In this document: positions 41,364 to 51,848 of the stretch, piece by piece
How the letters are laid out: each line of letters starts with the position of its first letter
Numbering within the stretch: the stretch's first letter is position 1
Assembly: GCF_014842915.1 (NCBI RefSeq)
Contig: NZ_JACYXI010000001.1
Coordinates: 655,887 to 719,886, forward strand
DNA: 64,000 bases
DNA from: Roseibium litorale
GTDB lineage: Bacteria > Pseudomonadota > Alphaproteobacteria > Rhizobiales > Stappiaceae
Direction of reading: 5' to 3'
Notes under the pieces: generated by a model
Told to the model about the DNA's origin: nothing
The model's database searches: none
What the model saw: the letters and a program-made list of their open reading frames with translations, nothing else
Made by a program: the position numbers and the translations under genes

Positions 41364-41698
41364 CAGGCATGTTCCTTAGGCAGTGTTATTTGCGGGAAGC
41401 CGCATTGGACCGGACTTCCGTTGCAGCAGTCTTCCAGCAAAAATCCGATCAAGCCCTGCATGGCATCCATACGGGCGGAGTAGATGATCTTGCGCCCCTG
41501 CCTCTGCTTTCGTATCAGCCCCGATCGCTCAAGAGCGGCCAGGTGAAACGACATGCGCGCGGGAGCTGCCTCCAAACGCTCCGCCAGGTCACCTGCAGCA
41601 AGCCCTTCAGGTCCGGCCTGAACCAGCATGCGGAAAGCGGTCAGCCGGTCCGGCTGAGCAAGTGCGGACAAGGCTTCTATGGCTTGGATCTCGTTCAT
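41363..41698 (-). CDS. arsR: ArsR family metalloregulator
   Basis: Winged-helix repressor of 111 residues: ALAQPDRLTAFRMLVQAGPEGL, recognition helix ARMSFHLAALERSGLI and wing RQGRKIIYSA. The usual ELCVCDL site is absent; instead a cysteine pair and a third cysteine sit near the C-terminus (EDCCNGSPVQC), as in ArsR groups that bind As(III) through C-terminal thiols. First gene of the arsRCH operon, with a fitting operator immediately upstream. Confidence 0.92.
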   Translation of the reverse strand: MNEIQAIEALSALAQPDRLTAFRMLVQAGPEGLAAGDLAERLEAAPARMSFHLAALERSGLIRKQRQGRKIIYSARMDAMQGLIGFLLEDCCNGSPVQCGFPQITLPKEHA

Positions 41699-41704
41699 AA
41701 TTCG

Positions 41705-41720
41705 ATATTACAAGAAATAT
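41705..41720. promoter_or_regulatory. Candidate ArsR operator
   Basis: ATATT and AATAT arms with a 6-base spacer, 7 bases upstream of the arsR start, inside an AT-rich stretch that includes TATATT as a possible -10. Placement and arms fit autoregulation by ArsR. Confidence 0.6.
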
Positions 41721-41774
41721 TAAAATATAAAAGCGGATTTCTGCACCTGCCCCAATTTCGCTAACTGGAGAGTG

Positions 41775-42320
41775 TTACATAGCCGCGGCTGCCCGGGCGG
41801 CCTGATCGTAATTGCCGGAGACAAGCCGCAGTGTTGCAGCCAAGCGGGACAACTCCCGTTCATCCAGGCCCAGCGCCTTCATCGGCTCGACCAGAAGGGC
41901 CTCACGGAGACTGCGGTATTCCACGCAAGCCGCCTCGCCTTCCTTCGTGATGGAGACCGTCTTTTCCTTGCCCTGACGGCCGGACTGGATGAGCCCCGCC
42001 TTGTCCAGTTTCTTCAAGGCATAGGAAACCGTATGGGTGTCCTCGATATTGAGGACCAGGCAGATATCCGCAAGCGTCTTTGCCCGCCCCCGGTGGTTCA
42101 CGGAATGAAGTACCTGCACATCCAGCGGACTCAAGCCCGCCGTACCACCCGCTGCCATGCACCGCACCATCCAGCGGGAATAGGCGTTGACCATCATCGT
42201 GACGGCAAATTCAAGCTCCGACAGTGCCGGCATGGCGCCACTGGCCAGATGCGCGGCGGAGACCACAGGGCCGATTGTCCGCACACCGGCCTGATCGTTC
42301 TCAGATCCCTCATCCGACAT
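41775..42320 (-). CDS. MarR-type winged-helix transcriptional regulator
   Basis: 181 residues. The winged-helix core (LSPLDVQVLHSVNHRGRAKTLADICLVLNIED..VSYALKKLDKAGLIQSGRQGKEKTVSITKEGE) has the MarR pattern of recognition helix and wing. I use the ATG at 42320, which has GGAGG five bases upstream; the frame is open to 42344. The gene upstream, once a TRAP transporter subunit, is now a remnant, so this regulator may have lost its original target. Ligand unknown. Confidence 0.85.
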   Translation of the reverse strand: MSDEGSENDQAGVRTIGPVVSAAHLASGAMPALSELEFAVTMMVNAYSRWMVRCMAAGGTAGLSPLDVQVLHSVNHRGRAKTLADICLVLNIEDTHTVSYALKKLDKAGLIQSGRQGKEKTVSITKEGEAACVEYRSLREALLVEPMKALGLDERELSRLAATLRLVSGNYDQAARAAAAM

Positions 42321-42427
42321 CGGTCCTCCATCCCCGCCTGACACGCAGCGTTTGCCGGAACATCAGGGCACCGGCGTTTGAGCTAAACCAGATGGGAAGA
42401 CACAAATGTGCCCTCCCATCGCCTCGC

Positions 42428-42960
42428 TTACCCTGAAAGCATCGTCTGTGGCAACCACAGCGCCAGTCCGGGAAACAGAACGATCAGGACCGTTGCCAGG
42501 ATCATCAGCAGGAAGAACGGCATCGCCATCCAGGCCACCTTGAAGATGTTATGGCCCGTCATGCCCTGAAGCACGAAGAGGTTGAACCCGACCGGCGGCG
42601 TGATCTGGCTCATCTCCACGACCAGCACCAGATAGATGCCGAACCAGATCAGATCGAGCCCCGCCTGCTGAACCATCGGCAGGATCACCGAGGTGGTCAG
42701 AACCACGACGGAAATCCCGTCGAGGAAACAGCCCAGCACCACGAAGAATACCGTCAGGGCCGCCAGAAGCTGCAGGGGCGAGAGGCCCAGAGTTCCGATC
42801 CAGGCGGCAAGTTCACGCGGAATGCCGGTGAACCCCATCGCGACCGTCAGGAAGGCAGCACCTGCCAGGATGACCGGAAGCACCCCGGCAATGAACAGCC
42901 GCGCGATGGATTGCTCGGTTGCTGCGCCATAGACGATCAGAATGATCGACGGCGGGGTCA
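42428..42960 (-). pseudogene. Remnant of a TRAP transporter large permease gene (dctM type), 3' part
   Basis: The last 178 or so codons remain. The frame begins inside the conserved TRAP-M segment (LLTPPSIILIVYGAATEQSIARLFIAGVLPVIL read in pieces) and runs through the C-terminal helices (FFVVLGCFLDGISVVVLTT, ITPPVGFNLFVLQGM) to a normal stop at 42428. Homology stops near 42,955-42,965, where an unrelated gene remnant begins on the other strand. The N-terminal two thirds and the other TRAP subunits are missing, so this cannot encode a transporter. Confidence 0.85.
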
Positions 42961-43206
42961 GGAGACCTTGCCTGTAACGAGGGACCGGTTGTACTCGCAG
43001 CCGATGCGCTAAAGACCGCGCGTGAAGCCAGCACGGGCATTCCGGATCTTGAGATCGACCCGCAAAAGCGTGGTGCCACCTCCATTCAGGAAGTCCTCCG
43101 CCGAGGGAAGGTCATTGTTCCCGGACATTTTCCACCGATCCGGAAAGATGAGAACGGCCACATCAGCTGGACTGGTGTCCAGGAAATGCCGCTCCTAATC
43201 CGCTAA
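42961..43206 (+). pseudogene. Remnant of an MBL-fold metallo-hydrolase gene, 3' part
   Basis: An open frame without a start codon encodes 81 residues from GDLACNEGPVVLAADALK to ...PLLIR and a stop at 43206. DALKTAREA, the SIQEVLRRGKVIVPGH segment with the late metal-ligand histidine, and the PGH-F-P pattern match the C-terminal third of MBL-fold lactonase-like hydrolases. The catalytic HxHxDH part is missing. The remnant begins exactly at the point where the TRAP remnant on the other strand ends. Confidence 0.75.
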
Positions 43207-43292
43207 AGCCGGGAACCTTTTCCAGGCGGCATCCATTTGCCAGAGATGGGAACACCTGCCACTCTCCCTCCCCGTTGCGGGAGGACCAACAA

Positions 43293-44789
43293 ATGAGCCA
43301 TGACACACTCGCGCCGGAGCTCCCAGAGGGAGACCGGAGCGGGCAGCGCTGGACGTGGGCGGTAGGCGGCGTTCTCCTGCTCGCCGCCGTCTTGCGGCTC
43401 TATCAGCTCGACCGGACAAGCCTGTGGTATGATGAGGCCGTCTCCTGGTTCCAATCCAAGGATACGCTTGCGGATCTCTTTACCCGGGTTGCCAGCGACA
43501 ACTATCCGCCGCTCCATAATCTGATGCTTTGGGCGGTCATGAGGCTTGGCGTCGATAGCGAAACCGCCCTGCGCCTTCCATCTGGTCTCTGCGGGATCCT
43601 GGCTGTCTGGCTTCTCTATCTGCTCGGCAAGACGGTCTTCTCACGGGCTTCCGGACTGCTCGCCGCGAGCCTTCTGGCCCTGTCCCCGTTCCACATCTGG
43701 TATTCGACCGAAGCACGCATGTATTCGGTCTTTGCCGCGACCGGTCTGCTCTATCTGCTTGGTCTCGCCTTGCTGCTCAAGCCGGAAGGCACGCGGCACC
43801 CCACAGGCGCCACAGTGCTTGCTGCCACCGGGGGAGCCCTTTTTCTCTACAGCCATGTCTATGCCCCCTTCTCGATTGCCGGAGCAGCTGGACTATTATG
43901 CGTGCTCTTGCTGCTGCGACTGATGGCCAGAGCCGATAAAGGCTTTGAGCCACGTCCCCTCCGCCCGCTGCTTCTTTCCCTGCTGGCAACGGCCTTGGCG
44001 GGAGCCGCCTTTCTGCCCTGGCTGGCGGTACTTATTTCCCGCGCGCAGCATGTGGTCGGCGGCGGGTTCTGGATTGCTTATCCGGACCTCGGCTTTCTGA
44101 CCGTGATGGTCCGGGACATGGCAGGATCGGAAACCGTTTTCCTGATCCTTGCGGCTTTGACAGCTGCCTCTCTCCTTCCGGGCGGCAACCGCGTGATTGG
44201 CACAGACACCAGACTGGTGCTTGCTGCCTACGCAATCGCTCCCTGGCTGCTCGCCTATCTTGTCTCGGTCACGCTGCGGCCAATCCTGTTCGACCGCTAC
44301 CTCATCACCACGTGGCCTGTCCTGCTTCTGCTTGCCAGCGCCGGAGCGGAGCGGCTTCTGCGTAAACCCGGTCTCATCTTGCTGCTGGCCGGTGTCCCGG
44401 CTCTGACAATAGCGCCCCTCAAGCACACTCTCACGGAGAAACTCCGGCCAGAGTGGCGGCCAATTGCGCAGACCTATCTCCAGGAGCGCGTTGGCGAAGC
44501 GCCGATCCTTCTTCACAAACCCTTCGCGGCCCCCGCGCTGGAGTATTACGTGAAGGACAGAGCCGTGCCGGTCCTGATCGAAACGGCTGACGAGATCCCG
44601 GAAAACTTCACCGCCCCGGAAGTCTGGCTGCTCATCTGCCACTCCGGGAAGAGCGAGATGCAATCGATGATCGATGCAGTGCCAGCAGGCTACCGGGAGG
44701 CAGGCCACTGGCACCACTTCGGCTGGGGCGCAAGCGGCCTGACGCTTATCAGATACGCGGCGGTGAACGCGGAAGAAAATTTACGTTGA
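43293..44789 (+). CDS. Membrane glycosyltransferase, GT39/ArnT-like
   Basis: 498-residue polytopic protein predicted to transfer a sugar from a lipid-linked donor on the periplasmic side of the membrane. The first loop has the family acidic motif in SLWYDEAVSW, followed by DNYPPLHNLMLW, and about 10-11 hydrophobic segments alternate through the sequence; ARMYSVF fits the same fold. The start is the ATG at 43293, with GGGAGGA seven bases upstream, not the TTG at 43275. Acceptor and sugar unknown. It lies alone after the gene remnants. Confidence 0.85.
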   Translation: MSHDTLAPELPEGDRSGQRWTWAVGGVLLLAAVLRLYQLDRTSLWYDEAVSWFQSKDTLADLFTRVASDNYPPLHNLMLWAVMRLGVDSETALRLPSGLCGILAVWLLYLLGKTVFSRASGLLAASLLALSPFHIWYSTEARMYSVFAATGLLYLLGLALLLKPEGTRHPTGATVLAATGGALFLYSHVYAPFSIAGAAGLLCVLLLLRLMARADKGFEPRPLRPLLLSLLATALAGAAFLPWLAVLISRAQHVVGGGFWIAYPDLGFLTVMVRDMAGSETVFLILAALTAASLLPGGNRVIGTDTRLVLAAYAIAPWLLAYLVSVTLRPILFDRYLITTWPVLLLLASAGAERLLRKPGLILLLAGVPALTIAPLKHTLTEKLRPEWRPIAQTYLQERVGEAPILLHKPFAAPALEYYVKDRAVPVLIETADEIPENFTAPEVWLLICHSGKSEMQSMIDAVPAGYREAGHWHHFGWGASGLTLIRYAAVNAEENLR

Positions 44790-44912
44790 TATTTTGTCGA
44801 CATTTTATCAGCAACGCGCTAGCATTTCCGGAATAGCGACGCTCTGGGCTCGTTCGAGTTCACGGAACAGGGCGATCGCGGAAGGAAAAATCCGAAAGAG
44901 GGACCTGACGAA

Positions 44913-47900
44913 ATGAACGCGAAGTGGGATTTCTGGATCGACCGTGGCGGCACTTTCACTGACATTGTGGGACGCGCACCTGACGGCACCATCCACCCGC
45001 ACAAGGTCCTCTCAGAAAACCCCGAAGCCTATCGCGACGCCGCCATTCAGGGCATCCGAGAATTGATGGGCATTGAGAGAGGTGCACCGATCCCCTCGGA
45101 TCAGATCGCCACCGTCAAGATGGGCACAACGGTTGCCACCAACGCCCTGCTGGAGCGCAAAGGCGAGCGCACAGCTTTGTTCATCACCAACGGCTTCCGC
45201 GATGCGTTGGAAATCGGCTATCAGGCCCGTCCGGATATTTTCGCCAAGGAAATCATCAAGCCGGAACTCTTGTACGAGTCCGTTTATGAAATTTCCGAGC
45301 GCGTGCAGGCCGATGGCACCCTTGAGCTGCCGCTCGACAAGGACAGCGCCCGCAAGCTCCTGCTGGCGGCTTTCGACGACGGCATCCGCTCCATCGCCAT
45401 CGTCTTGATGCATGCCTACGCCTATCCGGCCCACGAAGTGGCGCTTGCTGAGATCGCCCGCGAGATCGGCTTCCCGCAGATTTCCATTTCTCACGAAGTC
45501 TCTCCGCTGATGAAGCTGGTCGGGCGCGGCGATACCACCGTCGTGGACGCCTATCTTTCGCCCATCCTGCGCCGCTACGTGCAACAGGTTCAGGAAGAGT
45601 TGGGCGAAGGCCCGCGCCTGATGTTCATGCAGTCGAACGGCGGCCTGACAGCAGCCGACTTATTCCAGGGCAAGGATGCGATCCTCTCGGGTCCGGCTGG
45701 CGGCGTGGTGGGGGCGGTAGAGACCTCCCGCATGGCCGGGTTTGACAAGATCATCGGCTTTGACATGGGCGGCACATCGACCGACGTTTGCCACTATGAC
45801 GGCAATTACGAGCGCGCTTTCGAGACCGAAGTCGCGGGCGTGCGCATGCGTGCACCGATGATGATGATCCATACGGTGGCAGCAGGCGGCGGCTCCATTC
45901 TACATTACAAGGACGGCCGATACCAGGTTGGCCCGGATAGCGCCGGAGCCAATCCAGGACCTGCCTGCTACCGCCGTGGCGGCCCGCTGACCGTCACCGA
46001 CGCCAACCTGATGACCGGCAAGCTGGCCCCTGAATTTTTCCCGAAGATCTTCGGCCCGAACCGGGATGAGCCGCTGGATGAGGCAGCTGTCAAATCCGCT
46101 TTCGGCGCAATGGCCGCAAAGATCGGGGATGGCCGGAGCCCGGAAGACGTCGCCGATGGGTTCATTAAGATTGCCGTCGAGAACATGGCCAATGCCATCA
46201 AGAAGATCTCGGTTCAGCGCGGCTATGATGTCACCGGCTATGCACTGACCTGCTTTGGTGGCGCTGGCGGCCAGGCCGGATGCCGGGTGGCCGACAGCCT
46301 CGGCATGAAGACCGTTATTCTGCACCCCTTCTCCGGCATTCTGTCGGCCTATGGCATGGGCCTCGCCGACATCCGCGCCAACCACCAGCAGGCGGTGATC
46401 AAGCCGCTGGAAGACAGCCTGCTGCCGGAACTGGACAAGCTGCGAGATGAGCTTGCCGCCGTGACAGAAGCGGAACTGGAAGCCCAGGGTATCAAGGCCG
46501 ATGGCCGCGAGACCCGCGCAACCGCGCACCTTCGCTATGACGGCACGGACACGCCCCTGCCGGTGCTTCTGGCAGGCGCTGCCGAAATGCGGGCCGCCTT
46601 CGAGGACGCCCATAAGAAGCAGTTTGGCTTTGCCTATGAGGAAAAGCCGGTGGTGGTCGAGGCTCTGGAGGTCGAGACCTTCGGCGGCGGTGCAGGCATT
46701 GCAGAACCAGACCTGAGCCTGTCTCAGGACGAGCCTGCCCCCACCACCCGCTCGCGTTTCTATTCCGATGGTGAATGGCATGACGCAGGCGTCTATCTGC
46801 GCCGCGACCTGAAGCCGGGCATGAAGCTGATGGGCCCCGCCCTCATCATCGAGCCCCATGCGACCATTGCCGTGGAAGCAGGCTGGCAGGCAGAGATCAA
46901 TGCAAAGGACCATGTGATCCTGAACCGCGTCGTCCCCCTGAAGCGGGCAGAAGCCATCGGCACCCATGCCGATCCGGTCATGCTGGAGGTGTTCAACAAC
47001 CTCTTCATGTCTATCGCAGAGCAAATGGGCGTAACGCTGCAGAACACGGCCTATTCGGTCAACATCAAGGAGCGGCTGGACTTCTCCTGCGCGGTCTTTG
47101 ATGCTGATGGCGCTCTGGTTGCCAATGCGCCACACATGCCAGTGCACCTTGGCTCCATGGACCGTTCCGTGGAAACCGTGATCAAGCTGAACGAAGGCCG
47201 GATCAAGCCGGGCGATGTTTTCGCCCTAAACGCCCCCTATAACGGCGGCACCCACCTGCCGGATATCACCGTGGTCTCGCCCCTGTTCGATGATCAGGGC
47301 AAGGAGATCCTGTTCTGGGCAGCCTCCCGCGGACACCATGCGGATGTCGGTGGGTCGGCTCCGGGCTCCATGACCCCGCGCGCCACCACCGTGGACGAGG
47401 AAGGCGTTCTCTTCGACAATTTCAAGATCGTCGATGAAGGCCGGTTCCGCGAAGCGGACCTCATTCACCTCCTGACGGACCACAAATACCCGGCCCGCAA
47501 CCCGCACCAGAATGTCGCCGACCTCAAGGCCCAGATCGCGGCCAACGAGAAGGGCATTCAGGAACTGCGCAAGATGGTCAGCCATTTCGGGTTGGACGTG
47601 GTGCAGGCCTACATGAACCACGTCCAGGACAATGCGGAGGAAAGCGTCCGCCGGGTCATTTCCGCCCTGACCGACAGCTCCTTCGAATATCCGACCGATC
47701 AGGGCTCCATCATCAAGGTGAAGATCACGGTCGACAAAGAGAAGCGTGAGGCAACCGTCGACTTCACCGGCACCAGCGAGGTGAAGCCCAACAACTTCAA
47801 CGCCCCCGAGCCGGTGACCCGGGCTGCTGTGCTCTATTGCTTCCGCGTCATGGTGGATGGCCACATTCCCATGAACGCAGGCTGCCTGAAGCCGATCAAC

Positions 47901-48497
47901 GTGATCCTGCCGGATGACTGCATGCTGCGCCCTTCCTATCCGGCGGCCGTCGTGGCCGGGAACGTGGAAACCTCCCAGCATGTCACAAACGCGCTGTTCG
48001 GGGCCCTCGGAGCCATGTCGAACAGCCAGGGTACGATGAACAACCTGACCTTCGGCAACGACACCTATCAGTACTACGAGACCATCTGTTCCGGCTCACC
48101 CGCCGGTCCAGGCTTCAACGGCACCGACGGCGTTCATGTTCACATGACCAACTCCCGCCTGACCGACCCGGAAGTGCTGGAGTTCCGCTTCCCAGTGCTG
48201 CTTGAGGACTTCCACATCCGCAAGGGTTCGGGTGGCAAGGGCAAATGGCATGCGGGCGACGGCACCAAGCGCACGCTCCGGTTCCTGGAGAAGATGGACT
48301 GCGCCATCCTCGCCTCTCACCGCACCCTGCCTCCAAGAGGTTTGGACGGCGGGTCTAACGGGGAATTGGGCCGCACGGAAGTGCGCCGCCTGGATGGCCG
48401 GATCGAAGTGCTGGAAGGCTGTGACCAGACGATCCTGGAAGTCGGCGAAGCCGTTACCGTCATCACCCCGACCGCAGGCGGCTGGGGCAAGGCGTAA
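44913..48497 (+). CDS. Fused hydantoinase/5-oxoprolinase (HyuA-HyuB)
   Basis: 1194-residue fusion of the two subunits of the ATP-dependent hydantoinase/oxoprolinase family. HyuA part (about 1-690): [63 protein letters not shown]. HyuB part (about 690-1190): [56 protein letters not shown] and GGWGKA at the end. The arrangement equals that of 5-oxoprolinase, which opens 5-oxoproline to glutamate with ATP, but hydantoinases and acetophenone-type carboxylases share it. GAGGGA precedes the ATG. It is a single-gene unit closed by a strong terminator. Confidence 0.92.
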   Translation: MNAKWDFWIDRGGTFTDIVGRAPDGTIHPHKVLSENPEAYRDAAIQGIRELMGIERGAPIPSDQIATVKMGTTVATNALLERKGERTALFITNGFRDALEIGYQARPDIFAKEIIKPELLYESVYEISERVQADGTLELPLDKDSARKLLLAAFDDGIRSIAIVLMHAYAYPAHEVALAEIAREIGFPQISISHEVSPLMKLVGRGDTTVVDAYLSPILRRYVQQVQEELGEGPRLMFMQSNGGLTAADLFQGKDAILSGPAGGVVGAVETSRMAGFDKIIGFDMGGTSTDVCHYDGNYERAFETEVAGVRMRAPMMMIHTVAAGGGSILHYKDGRYQVGPDSAGANPGPACYRRGGPLTVTDANLMTGKLAPEFFPKIFGPNRDEPLDEAAVKSAFGAMAAKIGDGRSPEDVADGFIKIAVENMANAIKKISVQRGYDVTGYALTCFGGAGGQAGCRVADSLGMKTVILHPFSGILSAYGMGLADIRANHQQAVIKPLEDSLLPELDKLRDELAAVTEAELEAQGIKADGRETRATAHLRYDGTDTPLPVLLAGAAEMRAAFEDAHKKQFGFAYEEKPVVVEALEVETFGGGAGIAEPDLSLSQDEPAPTTRSRFYSDGEWHDAGVYLRRDLKPGMKLMGPALIIEPHATIAVEAGWQAEINAKDHVILNRVVPLKRAEAIGTHADPVMLEVFNNLFMSIAEQMGVTLQNTAYSVNIKERLDFSCAVFDADGALVANAPHMPVHLGSMDRSVETVIKLNEGRIKPGDVFALNAPYNGGTHLPDITVVSPLFDDQGKEILFWAASRGHHADVGGSAPGSMTPRATTVDEEGVLFDNFKIVDEGRFREADLIHLLTDHKYPARNPHQNVADLKAQIAANEKGIQELRKMVSHFGLDVVQAYMNHVQDNAEESVRRVISALTDSSFEYPTDQGSIIKVKITVDKEKREATVDFTGTSEVKPNNFNAPEPVTRAAVLYCFRVMVDGHIPMNAGCLKPINVILPDDCMLRPSYPAAVVAGNVETSQHVTNALFGALGAMSNSQGTMNNLTFGNDTYQYYETICSGSPAGPGFNGTDGVHVHMTNSRLTDPEVLEFRFPVLLEDFHIRKGSGGKGKWHAGDGTKRTLRFLEKMDCAILASHRTLPPRGLDGGSNGELGRTEVRRLDGRIEVLEGCDQTILEVGEAVTVITPTAGGWGKA

Positions 48498-48514
48498 GAA
48501 AGCGACGAAAGCAC

Positions 48515-48545
48515 GGGCGGAGCGCTTTGCTGCTCCGCCCTTTTT
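48515..48545 (+). terminator. Rho-independent terminator of the hydantoinase/oxoprolinase gene
   Basis: Perfect 9-bp stem GGGCGGAGC/GCTCCGCCC, 8-base loop, TTTTT tail. Confidence 0.93.
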
Positions 48546-48628
48546 CATGTCCCGCCTCTGGCATTTCGTGATCGAATCCCCACATCGGCATCGACCTGCC
48601 CCGCCGGGGCCTTTTGGAGGAGTTCTCG

Positions 48629-49627
48629 ATGCCTGCTGCCGCCCGCTCTTTGCGCAAGACGACAGCCGTTTTCATTCTTGGCCTGGCAACGCTGTTCGCA
48701 GCTGCCGATTTTGCGGAGGCCCGCCGCGCGGGATCCAGCGGCTTTGGCAGCCGCGGGATGAAGACCTTTTCCGCTCCGGCACCGACAAAGACAACCCCGG
48801 GACAGGCCGCTCCCATTCAACGGACAATGACACCGCAACAGACCAATAAGCCTTCCGCAGGCACCCCCGCCTCCGGCGCAGCACAGCAGAGCCGGGGCCT
48901 CTTCGGTGGCTTTGGCGGCGCGCTCATGGGCGGCCTTCTGATGGGGGGCCTGCTGGGTATGATGTTCGGCGGCGGATTTGGCGGTGCTGCCGGGTTCCTC
49001 GGCATGATCGTGCAGATGCTTGTCATAGGTCTGCTCGTGTCGCTGGCCCTGCGCTATTTCCGCTCGCGCAAGCAGCCGCAGGCGGCAGGCCACACCTCAA
49101 GCCAGGCCAATAACCCGTTCCAGCAGGCTCCCTCCGCTGGCCAGCAGCGGGGCAATGTCTTCGGCTTTGGCGGCGGCAACAGCCAGGCCGCAGCCGGCAG
49201 GCAGGAGCAGGTCGACATGCCGATTTCCGTTGAGCCTGCCGATCTGGACCGGTTCGAGGAAATGCTGGCAGAAATCCAGGATGCCTATTCCCGCGAGGAC
49301 TATGCGGCCCTCCGCAAGCTGGCAACGCCGGAAGCCATGTCCTTCCTTGCCGAAGAGCTTGGCGAACTCGCCTCGACCGGCAAGCGCAACACGGTAACAG
49401 ACGTCAAGCTGCTTGAGGGCGACGTGTCCGAGGCCTGGAGCGAAGGTTCCGATGACTATGCCACCGTCGCCATGCGCTATTCGGCAGTGGATGCGGTTGT
49501 CGACCGTGCGAATGGCCAGCTCCTAAACGGCAGCCTGACGGAACCGCAGGAAAGCACAGAGCTTTGGACCTTCAAGCGCACAAATGGCGGAGAGTGGACG
49601 CTCGCAGCAATTCAGGGCACTGAGTAA
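48629..49627 (+). CDS. Tim44-like domain membrane protein
   Basis: 332 residues. An N-terminal signal-like helix (TTAVFILGLATLFAAADFAEA) is followed by a Ser/Pro/Gln-rich stretch, a glycine-rich hydrophobic region with one or two membrane helices (FGGALMGGLLMGGLLGMMFGGGF, FLGMIVQMLVIGLLVSLALRYF), a linker, and a C-terminal alpha/beta Tim44-like domain (DLDRFEEMLAEIQDAYSREDYAALRKLATPEAMSFLAEEL). The family is related to the matrix side of mitochondrial Tim44; bacterial function is unclear. The ATG at 48629 has GGAGGAG six bases upstream. Single-gene unit between two terminators. Confidence 0.88.
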   Translation: MPAAARSLRKTTAVFILGLATLFAAADFAEARRAGSSGFGSRGMKTFSAPAPTKTTPGQAAPIQRTMTPQQTNKPSAGTPASGAAQQSRGLFGGFGGALMGGLLMGGLLGMMFGGGFGGAAGFLGMIVQMLVIGLLVSLALRYFRSRKQPQAAGHTSSQANNPFQQAPSAGQQRGNVFGFGGGNSQAAAGRQEQVDMPISVEPADLDRFEEMLAEIQDAYSREDYAALRKLATPEAMSFLAEELGELASTGKRNTVTDVKLLEGDVSEAWSEGSDDYATVAMRYSAVDAVVDRANGQLLNGSLTEPQESTELWTFKRTNGGEWTLAAIQGTE

Positions 49628-49659
49628 CGCCGCTTCGTTTGAATAGCAGCAAAAAATTG

Positions 49660-49685
49660 AAAGCCGGGCAAATTGTCCGGCTTTT
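49660..49685 (+). terminator. Rho-independent terminator of the Tim44-like gene
   Basis: AAAGCCGG (49660-49667) pairs with CCGGCTTT (49677-49684) over a 9-base loop; the tail continues TTTTGCTTTT. Confidence 0.85.
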
Positions 49686-49689
49686 GCTT

Positions 49690-49968
49690 TTCGAGAGATC
49701 CTCCTGAGAATGGCATCTCTGATTTTTGCTGACATGATTCTATGCAGACACAAGAGAGTCAAAAGCTCATAGAGCATCAGGAATATTGTAATTTACGACA
49801 ATAACATTCATACAATAAGTTAATTTACTCCCATTATTAAATATATATACGATATAAATATTTGAAATAAATTGCTTTTCCCGTATTTGTTGTAACTCTT
49901 ATTCACAGGTTGTAAACCTACTGAAGCTTTAAGTGAATGCATCAAATGCGTTCAAAGAGGGCTCTTCA
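49690..49968. other. AT-rich intergenic region upstream of a chemoreceptor gene
   Basis: About 280 bases, strongly AT-rich from 49,775 to 49,900 (ATATATATAC, runs of TTAA and AAATAT), in contrast with the surrounding high-GC DNA. It should contain the promoter of the chemoreceptor gene. I see no gene or clear repeat in it. Confidence 0.6.
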
Positions 49969-51717
49969 ATGCATTCAGCCATACTGAACTCCGTCTCAAC
50001 GAAAATCCTGGGTTTGGTTGGCTTTGTCTCTTTGGCAACAATAGCCGTTTCGCTGGTCGGCATCTTGACGATGAAGGACATAGGCACGGAGCTAACCTCA
50101 ATTGCCGAGAATGACATTCCCCTAACAAAAAATGTCAATGCTGTAACAACTCATCAGCTCGAACAATCCATTCTGCTGGAGCGCATGCTCAGATTGAGCC
50201 AGGTACCGGTAGAGACCGACACGGCTAGGCTTAGGAGCCTGGAAGACCGCATTGTTACCCTGACAGAAAAGGTTAAGGATGACCTCAAGGCAAGTGAAGC
50301 AATTGCGATGGAAGCCGTAAGACACTCTAAAACGCCGGAAGAAGAAACCGAGTTTCAGCGGACACTTCAAAGAATAAAATCCATTGAAACTGACTACATT
50401 ACATTTGAAGAACACGTTCGCAGCATCATTTCAAAAATCGACGCTGGAGAAGCTTCAACCGCCGCTGATCTAGCTGAAACAATTATCGAAGAAGAAAAGC
50501 GTTTCGCAAACTCCCTGCTCGAAATGACGGCAGAACTGGAGGACTTCACCGCCAAAGCGGCGATGGCAGCAGAAGAGCATGAAAAATCCGGTACATCGAG
50601 GATGATTGCCATTTCGGGACTTTCCATCTTGATCGGCGCCGCAGGGGCTTGGCTGTTCGCCAGCCTGAAAATCTCGCGCCCGCTCCAATCGGTCGCCAAT
50701 GCCCTTGGCCGCCTGACCGCAGGTGACATGTCGATTGACCTGGATATCCGGAGCACAGACGAAATTGGCCAGGTGGCGGATGCGTACGAGAAGTTCAAGA
50801 TTACTTTGATCGAAATCGAGCGGCTCCGCCAGGAAGCAATCGAGGAAGAACACCGCATTGAGCAGGAGAAGCGCGAAGCCACCTTGAGACTGGCGAACGA
50901 GCTGGAACGGACGGTAAAATCCGTATCCGACAGTGTTGCAGACGCGGTGCGCGACCTGGAACAGACTGCCGCCGGCATTGCCGCCAACTCGGTACAGACC
51001 TCCGATCGCGCCAACACGGTGGCCGCCGCAGCAGAACAGTCCTCCGTCAGCATCCAGTCGGTCGCTGGCGCAGCGGAAGAGTTGAGCACTTCTATTCAGG
51101 AAATCAGCCGCCAGGTTATTGAGGCACTGGCCATCACCAACACCACATCCAATCAGGCCCGCGCCTCAACCGAGACGGTTGAAAACCTGACCAGCGCCGC
51201 CCAGCGGATTGATGATGTGGTCAGCCTGATCAACGACATCGCAGGCCAGACAAACCTTCTCGCCCTCAACGCCACGATCGAGGCGGCCCGTGCTGGAGAG
51301 GCCGGCAGGGGGTTCGCGGTCGTGGCCTCCGAGGTCAAGGCGCTTGCGACCCAAACGGCAAAGGCAACTGAAGACATCCGGAGCCAGGTCGAAGAACTGC
51401 AGAATGGCTCAACCTATACCCGCAACGCCATGATCAAGGTGATGGAAGCCGTTTCGCAAATGGATCAGCAGATTGCAGGTATATCCGCTGCGGTGGAAGA
51501 GCAGACAGCGGTTACCAGCGAAATCTCCCGGAATGTAACGGAAGTGGCCAGCGGCAGTTCAAACATCTCCGAGAACATCAAGGACGTCAGCATGGGCGCA
51601 AATGCAGCCAGTGCCGCTTCCGAAGAGCTGCGTGCGACCGTCGCCAGCCTGGCAAGTCAGAGCGACCTGCTGAACGAAAAGCTGGACACGTTCCTTCTGA
51701 GCATCCGGGCTGCATAG
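49969..51717 (+). CDS. Methyl-accepting chemotaxis protein, transmembrane
   Basis: 582-residue receptor: an N-terminal transmembrane helix (ILGLVGFVSLATIAVSLVGIL), a periplasmic helical sensor of about 170 residues with a 4-helix-bundle look, a second helix (MIAISGLSILIGAAGAWLFASL), a HAMP domain (ISRPLQSVANALGRLTAGDMSIDL) and a long cytoplasmic signalling domain with the CheA/CheW tip [37 protein letters not shown] (in two pieces). ATG 49969 has AGAGGG upstream; a GTG at 49933 is an alternative. The 5' third has more A/T-ending codons than the rest. Ligand unknown. Confidence 0.95.
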   Translation: MHSAILNSVSTKILGLVGFVSLATIAVSLVGILTMKDIGTELTSIAENDIPLTKNVNAVTTHQLEQSILLERMLRLSQVPVETDTARLRSLEDRIVTLTEKVKDDLKASEAIAMEAVRHSKTPEEETEFQRTLQRIKSIETDYITFEEHVRSIISKIDAGEASTAADLAETIIEEEKRFANSLLEMTAELEDFTAKAAMAAEEHEKSGTSRMIAISGLSILIGAAGAWLFASLKISRPLQSVANALGRLTAGDMSIDLDIRSTDEIGQVADAYEKFKITLIEIERLRQEAIEEEHRIEQEKREATLRLANELERTVKSVSDSVADAVRDLEQTAAGIAANSVQTSDRANTVAAAAEQSSVSIQSVAGAAEELSTSIQEISRQVIEALAITNTTSNQARASTETVENLTSAAQRIDDVVSLINDIAGQTNLLALNATIEAARAGEAGRGFAVVASEVKALATQTAKATEDIRSQVEELQNGSTYTRNAMIKVMEAVSQMDQQIAGISAAVEEQTAVTSEISRNVTEVASGSSNISENIKDVSMGANAASAASEELRATVASLASQSDLLNEKLDTFLLSIRAA

Positions 51718-51772
51718 CAGCGGCCAGCGGAGAAGATCAAGCCAGGCGGCTCTCCCCGTGACACCACGACGC

Positions 51773-51804
51773 AAAAGGGGCAGGTCCAGGAACCTGCCCC
51801 TTTT
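51773..51804. terminator. Bidirectional terminator between the two chemoreceptor genes
   Basis: Perfect 13-bp stem AAAAGGGGCAGGT/ACCTGCCCCTTTT with a 6-base loop; both strands end in TTTT, so it serves both converging genes. Confidence 0.92.
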
Positions 51805-51848
51805 CACATAGCTCTCCGGACAAATCAGAGAAGAGTTCCGGTCGTTCC

